Shown in pieces: positions 1-8,534 of a stretch of 64,000 nt of DNA. Origin of the DNA: Pseudomonadota bacterium (GTDB lineage Bacteria > Pseudomonadota > Gammaproteobacteria > Burkholderiales > Burkholderiaceae_C); contig JAEWIF010000065.1 of assembly GCA_023387335.1 (NCBI GenBank), positions 1-64,000 on the forward strand, given 5' to 3'. The notes beneath the pieces were generated by a model, which saw only the letters and a program-made list of their open reading frames with translations, ran no database searches and was not told the origin of the DNA. The position numbers and the translations under genes were made by a program. Position 1 is the stretch's first letter. Every line of letters starts with the position of its first letter.

Positions 1-2
1 AC

Positions 3-116
3 TCACAGGCCAGCCTGGATGCGATCGCGCGAAAATTGAACGAGCGTCCGAGGAAGACTCTGGGATTCAGGACGCCAGCTGAGATGTTCGACGAATGTGT
101 TGCGTCGACCGGTTGA
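3..116 (+). pseudogene. IS30-family transposase, C-terminal fragment at window edge
   Basis: An open frame enters from the left edge and ends at a TGA. Its 37 residues include ARKLNERPRKTLGFRTPAEM, the hallmark end of IS30-family integrase-type transposases (LN.RPRKTLG.RTP.E). Only the last part of the enzyme is inside the window, so the copy upstream may be intact or broken. The Bug-family gene that follows is on the opposite strand, tail to tail. The family call comes from recognising this C-terminal motif. Whether the element is active cannot be judged from here. Confidence 0.75.
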
Positions 117-205
117 ATCCGCCGTCGTCGGCAGACTTCCGTCCGTAACGCGTGACTGGTTCCGAGGCGCACGGACCTGCCGGAGCGGAGCGGCCGTTGT
201 CGCGC

Positions 206-1192
206 TCAATCAGTGGCGCGAAAGCCCGTTGCTTTCACGACGGTTGCCCAGCGGGCTGTCTCCGCGGCGATCGATTTCTCGAACTCGGCCAATGATTCCG
301 ACGAGACGTCGAAGTTGAGGCCCTCCAGCTTGGCGCGGTAACCCACATCGGCATGGGCCTTGGCCGCGGCGGCGCGGATCTGCTCCAACACGGCAGGCGG
401 TGTCCCTGCAGGCGCGAACAGTCCGAACCACACCGTCGTCCCCAAGTCGCCAAGACCCACCTCCGAAAGTGTCGGCACCTGCGGCAAGAAACGTGATCGC
501 TGCGAGCTGGTCACAGCGATCGCGTTGAGCCTGCCGTCCTTGATGTACGGCACGGCACTCGCCAGCTGGGTGAAGCCCAGCGGCGCCTGGCCACCCAGGA
601 TATCGGTCACCTGCGGCACCGAGCCCTTGTAAGCGACGTGGACCATGTCGGCCTTCAATCGTTCGTTCAGCTGGTGGCCCAGGAAGTGCGAAGGCGTGCC
701 AGGACTGAAAGACGCGTAGCTCGCCTTGTTCGCCGGATTCTGTATCCACCGCGCGAGTTCAGCGAACGTCTTCGCGGGAACCGAGGGATGGGTCACGAGG
801 ACAAGCGGCGCCTCGACGCCCTTGAGTACCGGCTTGAAGTCCGACTGCTTCCAGCGCAACCGCGGGAACGCCGAAGGACTGATTGTCACCATCGACTGCG
901 TGCCGATCCACAGAGTGTGCCCGTCGGCCGGCGCCTTGAGTGCTGCCTCGGCGCTGATGTTGCCGTTGGCGCCAGGCTTGTTGTCGATCACGAAGCTGCC
1001 ACCGGTCACCTTGCTCATCTGGTCGGCCAGCGCGCGAGCGAATGGGTCGACTGCTCCACCGGCCGGAACGCCGACCAGGAAAGTCACGGGTCGCGAAGGC
1101 CAGGTCTGGGCCAGCGTGGCGCCCGGTGCCGCGAGTGAGGCGGCGGCGGCGGCGAACGCGGCGCCCAGGACTCGTTGGGTACTGGCTATCAT
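206..1192 (-). CDS. Bug/TctC-family tripartite tricarboxylate transporter substrate-binding protein
   Basis: This 328-residue periplasmic binding protein begins with a signal peptide (about residues 1-28, ending ALAQ-like at ATLAQ) followed by the family opening WPSRPVTFLV and GGAVDPFARALA. Further family marks are IDNKPGANG, HVAYKGS and the late QVPTLSEVG block. Bug proteins bind small carboxylates or aromatic acids in the periplasm and hand them to TctA/TctB-type permeases, which are absent here. The ATG is preceded by an AGGAGA ribosome-binding site. The gene is transcribed away from the MarR gene at 1279, and a perfect palindrome lies between them, so control by that MarR protein is likely. 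The ligand is unknown. Confidence 0.92.
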   Translation of the reverse strand: MIASTQRVLGAAFAAAAASLAAPGATLAQTWPSRPVTFLVGVPAGGAVDPFARALADQMSKVTGGSFVIDNKPGANGNISAEAALKAPADGHTLWIGTQSMVTISPSAFPRLRWKQSDFKPVLKGVEAPLVLVTHPSVPAKTFAELARWIQNPANKASYASFSPGTPSHFLGHQLNERLKADMVHVAYKGSVPQVTDILGGQAPLGFTQLASAVPYIKDGRLNAIAVTSSQRSRFLPQVPTLSEVGLGDLGTTVWFGLFAPAGTPPAVLEQIRAAAAKAHADVGYRAKLEGLNFDVSSESLAEFEKSIAAETARWATVVKATGFRATD

Positions 1193-1242
1193 GGTCTCGT
1201 CTCCTGTCGTGGCCGGACAGCCATGTTAGGAAAGCGGCACGG

Positions 1243-1259
1243 GGTTGATGAAATCAACC
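1243..1259. promoter_or_regulatory. Candidate MarR operator between divergent bug and marR genes
   Basis: GGTTGATGAAATCAACC is a perfect 7+3+7 inverted repeat in the 86-bp space between the Bug gene (start 1192) and the MarR gene (start 1279). Size, symmetry and position fit an operator from which the MarR protein would control both promoters. Binding is inferred. Confidence 0.55.
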
Positions 1260-1278
1260 ATCCCCCTCGAAAACCCTC

Positions 1279-1803
1279 ATGACATCCCATCGACTTGCCG
1301 ACCCAGCCGGTATTGAGGACCTCCTGCTTTTCCGCCTGAACAGGTTGATCGGCCTGAGCGGCAGCTTGGTCACCCGGATCTGCGAAGGCCGCTTTGGCGT
1401 GACGCGTCGCGAATGGTCGGTGTTGGCCGTCGCGGCGCGCGAGGAGTCGATGGCCTGGGGCGACCTTCGCGATCGATGCGAACTCGACGAATCCCGCGTC
1501 TCGCGCGCGGTCACGTCTCTTGTCGCCAAAGGGCTCGCCGAGAAGACCACGGCGAAGAGCCGGCAAGTGAGCGTCAGGCTGACCCCCAAGGGAAGAAAGC
1601 TGTATGAGGAGTTGTTTCCGATCGCCCAAGCGATCAACGCGGACCTGATCGCGGTGCTCGATGCACGGACCGCCGAGATCCTCGACAAGACGCTTGACGC
1701 GCTTCATGCGCGCGCCAAGGAACAGTTCTCGCAGTCGGACCAACCCAAAGCCGGTCGGCTTCGCGGCGGCAGCCGCGCGGCGCCATCGACCTCACGCGAG
1801 TAG
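1279..1803 (+). CDS. MarR-family transcriptional regulator
   Basis: A 174-residue winged helix-turn-helix regulator. The helix-turn-helix core spans roughly residues 35-105 (EGRFGVTRREWSVLAV, then WGDLRDRCELDESRVSRAVT) and the wing carries KTTAKSRQVSVRLTPKG. MarR proteins are dimeric and usually released from DNA by aromatic ligands. It is divergent from a Bug gene, with a perfect palindrome in between. It resembles the MarR protein at 54166: both have GRFGVTRR followed by W, and both end in a basic GGSR tail, so they are probably paralogues regulating similar cassettes. The ligand is unknown. Confidence 0.9.
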   Translation: MTSHRLADPAGIEDLLLFRLNRLIGLSGSLVTRICEGRFGVTRREWSVLAVAAREESMAWGDLRDRCELDESRVSRAVTSLVAKGLAEKTTAKSRQVSVRLTPKGRKLYEELFPIAQAINADLIAVLDARTAEILDKTLDALHARAKEQFSQSDQPKAGRLRGGSRAAPSTSRE

Positions 1804-1920
1804 GCGGTGCATGTCCGCCATGGGTCGTTGGCTGCCGTGGCGCAGAGTGGCTCGAAACGGAAACGAAGCGATCTGGCCGCGGCGCTGTCGTATGCCGCCC
1901 ACCGACCCTCGGACGCGGCG

Positions 1921-2826
1921 TTATCCCGCCCCGCGCAAGATCAGGCGGCTCTGCGAGCTGATCGCCGATGCGAGGGCGCGCGCCACAGTGTTGAGCCGTG
2001 TTTCCGCCCGCGTGTAGATGCTGCAGGTGAGGAGCGGGAATGGCTTGTCTAGCGGGATCTCCTGCAGCAGTGCAGCGACCGCAGGCTCCGACAGCATCGG
2101 CTTGCCGAGAAGCCCCAGTACGTCGCTGCTGGCGAGCATCGCCACCCGGATGCCGTGCGAGTCGCACTCGGTGGCGGACTCAGGCAGCGCCAGGCCTGCG
2201 GCTTTGAAAGCCTCCTCCAGCACGCCACCGGAGCCGCGCGGCCGGATCATCAGCCATCGCGACCCGCTCAAGTCCTCCAGGGTGCGCGCATGTCGAAGCG
2301 GATGTCCCTTTCGGCCCACCACCGTAAGCCTGAAACGCGCCAGCGGGCGGGCAGTGAAGCCGCGCGTGGACTCCGGCTCCAGTCGCAGGCAGATCGCGAA
2401 GTCCAGCGCGCCTTCACGCAGCAGCGGCAGCAAGGTTTCCTGCGTCCCCTCGACCACGCGCACCCCTGCGTCCGGGTGGTCGACACGGAAGCGCGCCAGT
2501 GCGGGCGGGATCAGCCATGACCCCATCACGGAAGCGACGCCGACCCGCACGGTCTGCACGTTGCGGCCCGCGAGGTCGGCCAACTCCTCCTGCGCCTGCC
2601 TTAGCTCGCCTTGAATCGCTCGCGCTCGAGCGACGAAGGCCTTGCCTGCCGGCGTAAGCACGATGCCCTTGCTGCTGCGTTGCACCAGCACCGCGTCGAG
2701 TTCCTGCTCCAGCGCCCGCAGCCCCTTGGTGGCCGCCGGCTGCGACAGGCCCAGCTGCCGAGCGCCGGCCCGGATGCTGCCCGCATCGACGATGGTGGTG
2801 AAGGCACGCAACTGAGCCAAGTGCAT
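1921..2826 (-). CDS. LysR-family transcriptional regulator
   Basis: The N-terminal winged helix-turn-helix is clear (LRAFTTIVDAGSIRAGARQL, then LSQPAATKGLRALEQEL), followed by the two-lobed effector domain, giving about 301 residues, the usual length. The start chosen at 2826 gives MHLAQLRAF; an alternative ATG lies four codons upstream at 2838. The gene points away from the Bug gene at 3111, the usual arrangement for a LysR regulator and its target. The effector is unknown. Confidence 0.9.
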   Translation of the reverse strand: MHLAQLRAFTTIVDAGSIRAGARQLGLSQPAATKGLRALEQELDAVLVQRSSKGIVLTPAGKAFVARARAIQGELRQAQEELADLAGRNVQTVRVGVASVMGSWLIPPALARFRVDHPDAGVRVVEGTQETLLPLLREGALDFAICLRLEPESTRGFTARPLARFRLTVVGRKGHPLRHARTLEDLSGSRWLMIRPRGSGGVLEEAFKAAGLALPESATECDSHGIRVAMLASSDVLGLLGKPMLSEPAVAALLQEIPLDKPFPLLTCSIYTRAETRLNTVARALASAISSQSRLILRGAG

Positions 2827-2992
2827 GGTGATTCCCATCGGTTATCACGCAGAAGCGCGCTTCATCTTACGGAGCTTTGGACCCGGTGGTGTACTGCCTC
2901 ACCCCGCCCGGAGCTGGAGAAGTCCATGAACGCCTCGCACCGCACACCCGGCTCACCGAGCCGTCTCGGCGGCATTACCTGTCGCTGCTCGG

Positions 2993-3097
2993 CTGTTCGA
3001 GGAGAACGGGCCGCGTTTCAGCAAGGCCGTGGTTGTGAACTGCTGCAATGCGGTGATTTGCCTGCTGGTCACGCTTGCCATCCTCGCGTACCGCTGA
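2993..3097 (+). pseudogene. Possible C-terminal remnant of a membrane protein
   Basis: Just before the Bug gene at 3111 an open stretch ends in TGA and encodes ENGPRFSKAVVVNC followed by a single hydrophobic helix (AVICLLVTLAILAYR). This looks like the last transmembrane segment of a transporter of the MFS anion symporter type. There is no plausible start; the frame is closed by a stop at 2927-2929. The family assignment is a guess from one helix. Confidence 0.3.
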
Positions 3098-3110
3098 CAA
3101 GGAGTTGATG

Positions 3111-4082
3111 ATGGAGATAAAGAGATACTTCGCGATGCTGCTCGGCTTCCTGGCGGTGGCGGGCGGACACGCACAGCCTTCGGCTGAGCCGCTGACTTCG
3201 GTCCCGCTTCTGCTGATCGTCGGAGGGCCGCCGGGCACGCCAGGGGACTTGCTGGCGCGGACGATCAGTGGTCCTCTGGCCGCAGAGCTGAGCCAGCCGG
3301 TGGTGGTGGAGAACCGCCCAGGCGCGGCGGGCACGGTTGCGCTGGCGTCGCTGGTGCGCGCCAGGCCCGACGGCAACATTCTGGGGACGCTCGCCCTGCA
3401 ATCGGCCGCGGCGCCCGCGCTGGTACGGACGCTCCCCTATGACCCTTTGCGCGACCTTGCGCCGGTGCGCCAGCTCACCACGGTCGCCAACCTGCTGGTG
3501 GTCCATGCCGACAGCCCCATGCGGTCGATCGCCGACGTCCTGGCGGCCGCACACGCGGGCACGCTGGCCTACGCGTCGGGTGGCAACGGCACGCCGGCCC
3601 ACTTGGCCGCCGAGCTGTTTGCGCAGGAAGGCGGCGTGCGGCTGCAGCACGTGCCCTTCAACGGTCCGGTTGCAGGGCTGGCGGCGCTGGCGGGCGGCCA
3701 TGTGCAACTGATGTTCGCCACCGCGCCGGCAGCAGCGCCACTGCTGCAATCAGGCAAGGTGCGTGCGCTCGCGACCACCTCGCCTGTGAGGTTGCCCGGT
3801 CATCCGGACGTGCCCACCTTGGCCGAGAGCGGGCTAGCGGGTGCCACGGTACGCGACTGGCACGGCCTGGTCGCGCCGGCCGGAACGCCAGGCGTGCGGG
3901 TGGAGCAAGTGGCGGCCGCGCTGGCACGGGTGCTGGCGCAAGACAGCGTCCGTCAGCGCCTCACCGGGGCCGGCATGGAGCCGGTCGTGACCTCGGGCCC
4001 GGCTGAATTTCGGGACTGGACGGCCGCCGAGATGGAGCGCTGGCGGGCCGTGATCCGAAGGGCCGGCATCTCGATGCAGTAG
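3111..4082 (+). CDS. Bug/TctC-family substrate-binding protein
   Basis: A 323-residue periplasmic binding protein with a signal peptide (about residues 1-19, ending GGHAQ). It carries VVVENRPGAAGTVALASLV, LRTLPYD-like LVRTLPYDPLRDLAPV and the late DVPTLAESG block typical of Bug proteins. The opening after the signal (SVPLLLIVGGPPGTPGDLLART) is slightly divergent from the usual P(Y/F)..GG..D signature. AAGGAG at 3099-3104 sits six bases before the ATG at 3111, which favours that start over ATG 3108 or TTG 3075. It is divergent from the LysR gene ending at 1921. The ligand is unknown. Confidence 0.9.
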   Translation: MEIKRYFAMLLGFLAVAGGHAQPSAEPLTSVPLLLIVGGPPGTPGDLLARTISGPLAAELSQPVVVENRPGAAGTVALASLVRARPDGNILGTLALQSAAAPALVRTLPYDPLRDLAPVRQLTTVANLLVVHADSPMRSIADVLAAAHAGTLAYASGGNGTPAHLAAELFAQEGGVRLQHVPFNGPVAGLAALAGGHVQLMFATAPAAAPLLQSGKVRALATTSPVRLPGHPDVPTLAESGLAGATVRDWHGLVAPAGTPGVRVEQVAAALARVLAQDSVRQRLTGAGMEPVVTSGPAEFRDWTAAEMERWRAVIRRAGISMQ

Positions 4083-4136
4083 GGCGCGATCGCCGCAACT
4101 GGCCTCACGCCGCGGACCCTCGAGCGCGTCGGAAAG

Positions 4137-4213
4137 CGGCTTGAGCGGCCGTCTGCCTCAAGCCGATCCTTGAAGTTTGCTTTCAGCCGACACCGTCCGT
4201 GGCCGGTGTCGGC
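4137..4213. terminator. Two perfect stem-loops between convergent genes
   Basis: Two hairpins fill the space between the Bug gene ending at 4082 (plus) and the DUF2158 gene ending at 4294 (minus). The first pairs CGGCTTGAG (4137-4145) with CTCAAGCCG (4157-4165). The second pairs GCCGACACCG (4186-4195) with CGGTGTCGGC (4204-4213). Neither has a clear run of T, so a bidirectional terminator is a positional inference. A small intergenic repeat element is the alternative. Confidence 0.4.
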
Positions 4214-4293
4214 CAGAAGCAGCCGCTCAAAGCGGCGTGCTCTTCTTCTCAGCGTATCGAGGCCTGCGCGCCAACGCGGAGCCTCGGCAAGGG

Positions 4294-4536
4294 TCAGTCG
4301 CCCTTCTTGCGATCCATGTATTCGCGCAGGCTCTTCGCCGCTGCCGCATTCGCGGGCTGCTCGGGAAGTCCCTCGAGGGCGTGAATCAATCTGAGGTGCT
4401 CGATCGGGAACACGTCCGAGTGACGAGTTCCGGAATCGTCCATCCAGGTGCAAAGGGCGTGCTTCTCCGTCACGGAGCGCACGTTCACGATGCGTCCGTT
4501 CTGCGCCATCGCCACGTCACCTGAGCGGATATCCAT
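4294..4536 (-). CDS. Small DUF2158/YodC-like protein
   Basis: An 80-residue protein beginning MDIRSGDVAMAQNGRIVNV and containing ALCTWMDDSGTRHSDVFPIEHL. This matches the pattern of DUF2158 (YodC-like) proteins: an initial GDVV..KSGG-like strand, then a W-containing strand ending in F....L. The C-terminal third (residues 55-80) is a charged helix ending DRKKGD. No function is established for the family. It stands alone between the Bug gene and tag, on the same strand as tag. The family call is moderate because the protein is short. Confidence 0.6.
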   Translation of the reverse strand: MDIRSGDVAMAQNGRIVNVRSVTEKHALCTWMDDSGTRHSDVFPIEHLRLIHALEGLPEQPANAAAAKSLREYMDRKKGD

Positions 4537-4579
4537 CTCGCCAGTGTAGTCGGCGCCCTGGCTCGCGCTGGAGCCAGGA

Positions 4580-5191
4580 TCAACCAGGGGCGTTGAACCT
4601 TTTGCGCGCTTCTTCCACCTGCGCCCTGGTCACGCACCCATCAGCATGGTCATTCACCAGCCCCATCGCCTGGATCAACGCATGCATGGTGGTCGGGCCG
4701 ACGAATTTCCAGCCCCGTTTCTTCAAATCCCTGGACAAGTCACGCGAAGCCCGCGAGACCGACACGGAGCGATGCGCGTCGAGTTCATGCGCGGCGGGCT
4801 CGAAGCGCCAGAAGTACGCGGCCAGCGTGCCCGTCTCCCTGACCAGCTCGCATGCACGCCGCGCGTTGTTGATCGCGGCTTCGATCTTGCCGCGATGGCG
4901 CACGATGCCTGCATTGGCAAGCAGGTGCGCGACGTCCTCGTCGTTGAAGCGCGCGACCTCGCGGAAGTCGAAATTCCTGAACGCCGCGCGAAAGTGTTCC
5001 CGTTTGTCGAGGATAGTCCGCCAGCTCAACCCCGACTGGAATCCCTCGAGGCTGACTTTCTCGAACAGACGAAGATCATCAGCCACGGGAAAGCCCCACT
5101 CGTGGTCGTGATAGGCGACGTAGCCGAGTGACGCGCCGGCGCACCAACTGCAGCGAGGAAGTCCATCAGGACCGGGGACCGTGGTGCTCAT
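4580..5191 (-). CDS. tag: DNA-3-methyladenine glycosylase I
   Basis: A 203-residue enzyme that removes 3-methyladenine from alkylated DNA in base excision repair. Diagnostic segments are CSWCAGASLGYVAYHDHEWG, LFEKVSLEGFQSGLSW, AGIVRHRGKIEAAINNAR, KKRGWKFVGPTT and MGLVNDHADGC. The Cys near the N-terminus, the His of AYHDHEW and the C-terminal His/Cys pair match the structural zinc site of Tag. The start at 5191 (MSTTVPG) gives the normal family length, although the frame stays open much further upstream. It is divergent from the small gene at 5315. Confidence 0.95.
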   Translation of the reverse strand: MSTTVPGPDGLPRCSWCAGASLGYVAYHDHEWGFPVADDLRLFEKVSLEGFQSGLSWRTILDKREHFRAAFRNFDFREVARFNDEDVAHLLANAGIVRHRGKIEAAINNARRACELVRETGTLAAYFWRFEPAAHELDAHRSVSVSRASRDLSRDLKKRGWKFVGPTTMHALIQAMGLVNDHADGCVTRAQVEEARKRFNAPG

Positions 5192-5314
5192 GCCGGGATG
5201 ATGCCGCAACCCCGAGCCATCCCGCGCGACGTCTGCTCCCCGTGGACCGCTCAAGCGGCAACGGTGCGCTCGGGCCGACCGCAACCCTGGAGCGCGTAGC
5301 GTTAAAGTGGCGCG

Positions 5315-5671
5315 ATGCTGTTCAATGTCGGTGTTCAACACGGCGGACCTTACTTGTTGGTCGTGGCCAGCGGACGTGCGCACTTGTGCGACTTCTTCGG
5401 CCTGTTTGACCTCGCGGCGCGAGTTGCGCAGATGAAGGGCTACAAGCGGGCCATGGTCGATCTGCTGGCCGTTGAGCCAGTCCTGTCCTTCACCGAACAC
5501 CTGCAGCTTGGAGCGCATGTGGCATCCGCCCTCGCGGGGCTGGACCAGGTCGCGACGGTCGTGGACGCCAGGTTCAAGACGGGTACCAGCGAAAAAGCGG
5601 CGCAGAAGCATGGTCTCAACCTGCGCACGTTCGTGGACATCCATGAGGCCACCGAATGGCTCGAAAGCTGA
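5315..5671 (+). CDS. STAS/SpoIIAA-like small protein
   Basis: A 118-residue soluble protein with alternating strand/helix pattern. The segment KGYKRAMVDLLAVEPVLSF followed by a helix and a final HEATEWLES matches SpoIIAA-like/STAS-SEC14 proteins of unknown role. Its end overlaps the start of the M16 peptidase gene by 16 bp, so the two are probably cotranscribed and translationally coupled. No enzymatic motif is visible. The family call is tentative. Confidence 0.6.
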   Translation: MLFNVGVQHGGPYLLVVASGRAHLCDFFGLFDLAARVAQMKGYKRAMVDLLAVEPVLSFTEHLQLGAHVASALAGLDQVATVVDARFKTGTSEKAAQKHGLNLRTFVDIHEATEWLES

Positions 5672-6987
5672 CGGCGGCCCCGGCGCATGCGCCCGTCCTC
5701 CACAAACTACCGAACGGCGTGAGACTGTTGGCCATCCTCATGCCTCACGTACAGAGCGCCAGCGTGGGTGTGTTCCTGCAGGTGGGCTCGCGCGATGAGA
5801 TGCCGGCGACCAACGGCATCGGCCATGTCCTGGAGCACATGGCGTTCAAGGGGACCACTACGCGGTCAGTGCAGGCCATCAACCTGGACGCGGAGCGGCT
5901 GGGCGCGGACGTCAATGCGTTCACCGGCAAGGACATGACCGGCTATTTCATGACGGGCCTGGGGCACCACGTGGAGCCCCTGCTGAACATGACAGCCGAC
6001 ATCGTCCTCAACAGCACTTTCCCGGTGAACGAGTTGCAGCGCGAGCTGGAAGTGATCCGCCAGGAAGCGATCGAATACGAGGAGGATCCGCAGGATTGCT
6101 GCGGCGACCTGCTGGACCGTGCCATCTGGGGCGGCCATTCGATGGGGATGCCGGTCATCGGCACCGTGGGCAACATCGACGGCTTTACGCGCGAGGATCT
6201 CGTACGCCACGTCCAGACGCATCACGTGGCGGAAAAGACGGTCGTCGCCGCGGTCGGCAACTTCGATGTCGAAGCCTTCCTGATGCTTGCGCAGGCGCTC
6301 TTCGGGGCGATGCGGGGATCGGCCGGGGAGGCCGCATGCGGTTCCGTCGTTCCCGCGGAATATGTCGGCCAGACCACGGCTCGGCGCTTCACGCAGGTCT
6401 CTCAGGTGTTCCTGAACGTGGCTTACCCGGTGGTGCCCCGGAGGCAGGAATACATGCTGCAGCAGCGCTGGCGCATCGCAGCATCGCTGGCCGCCAGCCT
6501 TTTTGGAGAGGGCATGTCTTCTCCGTTGGTGGACCGGGTCCGAGAGCAGCTCGGCCTGGCCTATACGGCGCACTCGACGATCGACGCAGGGGATGTCTGG
6601 GCCAACTTCGTCGTGCATGCCATCACGACGCCCGACAAGGTCGGCGCATTGGTCACGGCTGCCGGTGGACTGCTGCGGGCTCAGGCAGAGTCCATCGATA
6701 CGGTGCACCTCGAGCGGGCGAAAAACCAGCTGACCGTCGCGCGGGTGCGCGCCTCCGAGCGGCCCTACGCGACGATGGAGCACGCCGTCGAGGAACTCTT
6801 CGCCAGCGGGACCGTGACGACCCTGCCGGAAGCGATTGCGCTGATCGACAGCATCACCGCGGACGAAGTGCGAGCAGTCTTCAGCGACATGCTGGAGAAG
6901 TCCCCGGCGCTGGCGATCACTGGCAAGGGGGCCGGTGCCAGGTGGGCAAGGGAGCTGGCGGCGTCGCTCACGGCGGCCGCGGCCTAG
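5656..6987 (+). CDS. M16-family zinc metallopeptidase
   Basis: A 443-residue pitrilysin/processing-peptidase homologue. The inverted zinc motif HxxEH is at residues 57-61 (GIGHVLEHMAFKGT), and the distal glutamate lies in RQEAIEYEEDPQD around residue 135. The C-terminal half carries the R/Y-containing VREQLGLAYTAHS block typical of the second M16 domain, so both halves of a full single-chain peptidase are present. No signal peptide is seen, so it is probably cytoplasmic. It starts inside the end of the STAS-like gene. The substrate is unknown. Confidence 0.93.
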   Translation: MARKLTAAPAHAPVLHKLPNGVRLLAILMPHVQSASVGVFLQVGSRDEMPATNGIGHVLEHMAFKGTTTRSVQAINLDAERLGADVNAFTGKDMTGYFMTGLGHHVEPLLNMTADIVLNSTFPVNELQRELEVIRQEAIEYEEDPQDCCGDLLDRAIWGGHSMGMPVIGTVGNIDGFTREDLVRHVQTHHVAEKTVVAAVGNFDVEAFLMLAQALFGAMRGSAGEAACGSVVPAEYVGQTTARRFTQVSQVFLNVAYPVVPRRQEYMLQQRWRIAASLAASLFGEGMSSPLVDRVREQLGLAYTAHSTIDAGDVWANFVVHAITTPDKVGALVTAAGGLLRAQAESIDTVHLERAKNQLTVARVRASERPYATMEHAVEELFASGTVTTLPEAIALIDSITADEVRAVFSDMLEKSPALAITGKGAGARWARELAASLTAAAA

Positions 6988-7176
6988 GTCCAGACGGGGG
7001 CGTGAGCGTACTGATACCTGCGAAGGGGGGAGCGCTTTGCGTCCTGAAGCGCTGCTCGAAAGAGCCGCTCGGACGACAAACGTGCCCGTCCGTCGCCTCG
7101 TTCCAGCAAGAAGCTGGACTGTTCGCGCGAGCTTTGTAAAGCTGCGGACCTTCCATACGCCTGCGAGGCTGAAATC

Positions 7177-7689
7177 ATGAAACACGCTATGAAGGTCGTC
7201 TCCGTCGCATCCACGTTCGTGTGCCTTCTGTTGGCATCCGGTGGTGCTGCGGCCGGGGATGTGGGGACCGCGGTCGGCGGCGGAGTGGGAGGAGCCGCGG
7301 GTGCGCTGATCGGCAGCCAGGTGGGCGGCAAGAACGGAGCGGTCATCGGGGGCGCGTTGGGCGGCGGCGTTGGCGCAGCCGCGACGACATCCGGTTCGGG
7401 GAAGACCGGGGCCATCGTGGGCGGAGCCGTCGGCGGCGGCGCCGGAGCCGCGGTCGGGCAAAAGCTGGGCGGCAGCACGGGCGCCGTCGTGGGGGCAGGC
7501 GCGGGCGGGGCCCTCGGGGCGAGCGCCGGCAAGTCGCTCACCGAGAAGGGTCCCGCGCAGGCGAAGGTCGTCGCGCAGCCCGCGCCGGCAGCCATTGTCG
7601 TGCGCGCGGATGGCGACGGACGCGCTCACGCCACTTCCGGGCGTGGCAACTTCTGCCCTCCTGGACAAGCGAAGAAAGGGCGTTGCTAG
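7177..7689 (+). CDS. Secreted glycine-zipper protein
   Basis: A 170-residue protein with a signal peptide (cleavage near GGAAAG, residue 26). It then carries many GxxxG-type repeats (VGGGVGGAAGALIGSQVGG, GGAVGGGAGAAVG) to about residue 115. Such glycine zippers form tightly packed helices in outer-membrane or surface proteins. The last 55 residues are polar and end in FCPPGQAKKGRC, which holds the only two cysteines outside the signal peptide. The low complexity makes homology uncertain, but signal, frame and repeat structure support a real gene. It is a single-gene unit behind the M16 peptidase. Confidence 0.75.
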   Translation: MKHAMKVVSVASTFVCLLLASGGAAAGDVGTAVGGGVGGAAGALIGSQVGGKNGAVIGGALGGGVGAAATTSGSGKTGAIVGGAVGGGAGAAVGQKLGGSTGAVVGAGAGGALGASAGKSLTEKGPAQAKVVAQPAPAAIVVRADGDGRAHATSGRGNFCPPGQAKKGRC

Positions 7690-7945
7690 GCATCCTTCAA
7701 GGCGCCTTCGTGCTTGCGTAGAACGAACTGCTGCTGAAAGGTGCCCGGGTCGAGGCGGCTATGCTGAAGTTGTCCTGCGAAGCGGAGGTGCGCCTGGGAG
7801 CGACCTGATGGAGTGGCGGGGAGGAGACGGCGCGGCGCGCGTTCTTGCTCGAGGCGGGAATCCTTCAGTTCAGCTGAAAGGCGCGGACATCGGGCCGGCA
7901 CGTGCCAGACGCGGTACGCATGTCAACCAACTGGGTTCCTTGCCA

Positions 7946-8182
7946 TCATGGAAAGGTCAAGTCCAGACCGAGCATCCTGCAAAGGATGAAGGTGAAGAGT
8001 CCCAGGCCCAGGAGCGATGACACGAAGACCGCGGCCACCTTGCCGGCTGCGCGCAGCACCGCGCGCTTCTCCATCTCCTTCTCCTTCCGTTCTTGATCGT
8101 GATGCCACTTGATGGCGAAGAACATGCACGTGCCGAACGCGAGAAGCTTGAACGTAACGAAGACTATCGGGATCGAATTCAT
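7946..8182 (-). CDS. Small two-helix membrane protein
   Basis: A 78-residue protein with two predicted transmembrane helices (about residues 4-24 and 50-72) joined by a highly charged linker, HHDQERKEKEMEKR. It has no recognised family. The clean hydrophobic/charged pattern supports a real gene although no strong ribosome-binding site is seen. The 7690-7945 stretch before it holds nothing recognisable. Confidence 0.55.
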   Translation of the reverse strand: MNSIPIVFVTFKLLAFGTCMFFAIKWHHDQERKEKEMEKRAVLRAAGKVAAVFVSSLLGLGLFTFILCRMLGLDLTFP

Positions 8183-8326
8183 AAGTCATCCGGCTGCGTT
8201 GCGCGCCGCGATCGTGGCAGTGTCGTCGCGGGCTGCATCAGTCGAGGCGCGCTAACAGCACGCACTTCATACTGTGCCAGCCTTGCTGAGACGGTCGTAG
8301 CCTCAGAAACACGAAAAAGCGCCGTA

Positions 8327-8534
8327 TCAGATCCCGAGCCGAAGGATCTCCCGCCCGGTGTCCGCGCCTTCCGTGTCGCTCATGCCCGACATCATCTGGT
8401 GCAACGCGCCGAACGACTGGCGTTCGAAACGCACGGCGCCGGATGATGCTCACCGGCAGGGCGAAGAAGGGATTGCGCTCCGGCGTGGAATAGACCACGG
8501 CGGCGATAGGGCCGCGGTCGAGGCCCGTGAAGGA
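8327..8534 (-). pseudogene. Frameshifted gene remnant of unknown family
   Basis: Directly after the LysR stop codon the minus strand is open and protein-like (FTGLDRGPIAAVVYSTPERN, then PFFALPVSIIR). After one missing base near 8440 it continues in a second frame as GAVRFERQSFGALHQMMSGM up to a TGA at 8327-8329. Joined, the two pieces read as a plausible C-terminal region. No start exists, as the front is replaced by the LysR gene. The family was not recognised. The rest of the gap (8183-8326) holds nothing visible. Confidence 0.45.

Noticed and set aside
638..1138. Plus-strand frame inside the first Bug gene
   Set aside because: Mirror of a strongly supported Bug protein with signal peptide and family motifs.
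5192..5644. N-terminal extension of Tag to 354 residues
   Set aside because: The extra 151 residues match nothing in Tag, overlap the STAS-like gene, and the start at 5191 gives the normal length.
5866..7668. 600-codon open frame on the minus strand opposite the M16 peptidase and glycine-zipper genes
   Set aside because: It is a low-complexity Arg/Gly/His-rich mirror of well-supported plus-strand genes, with no family motif or signal.
7686..7901. Small minus-strand frame after the glycine-zipper gene
   Set aside because: No ribosome-binding site, motif or protein-like composition.
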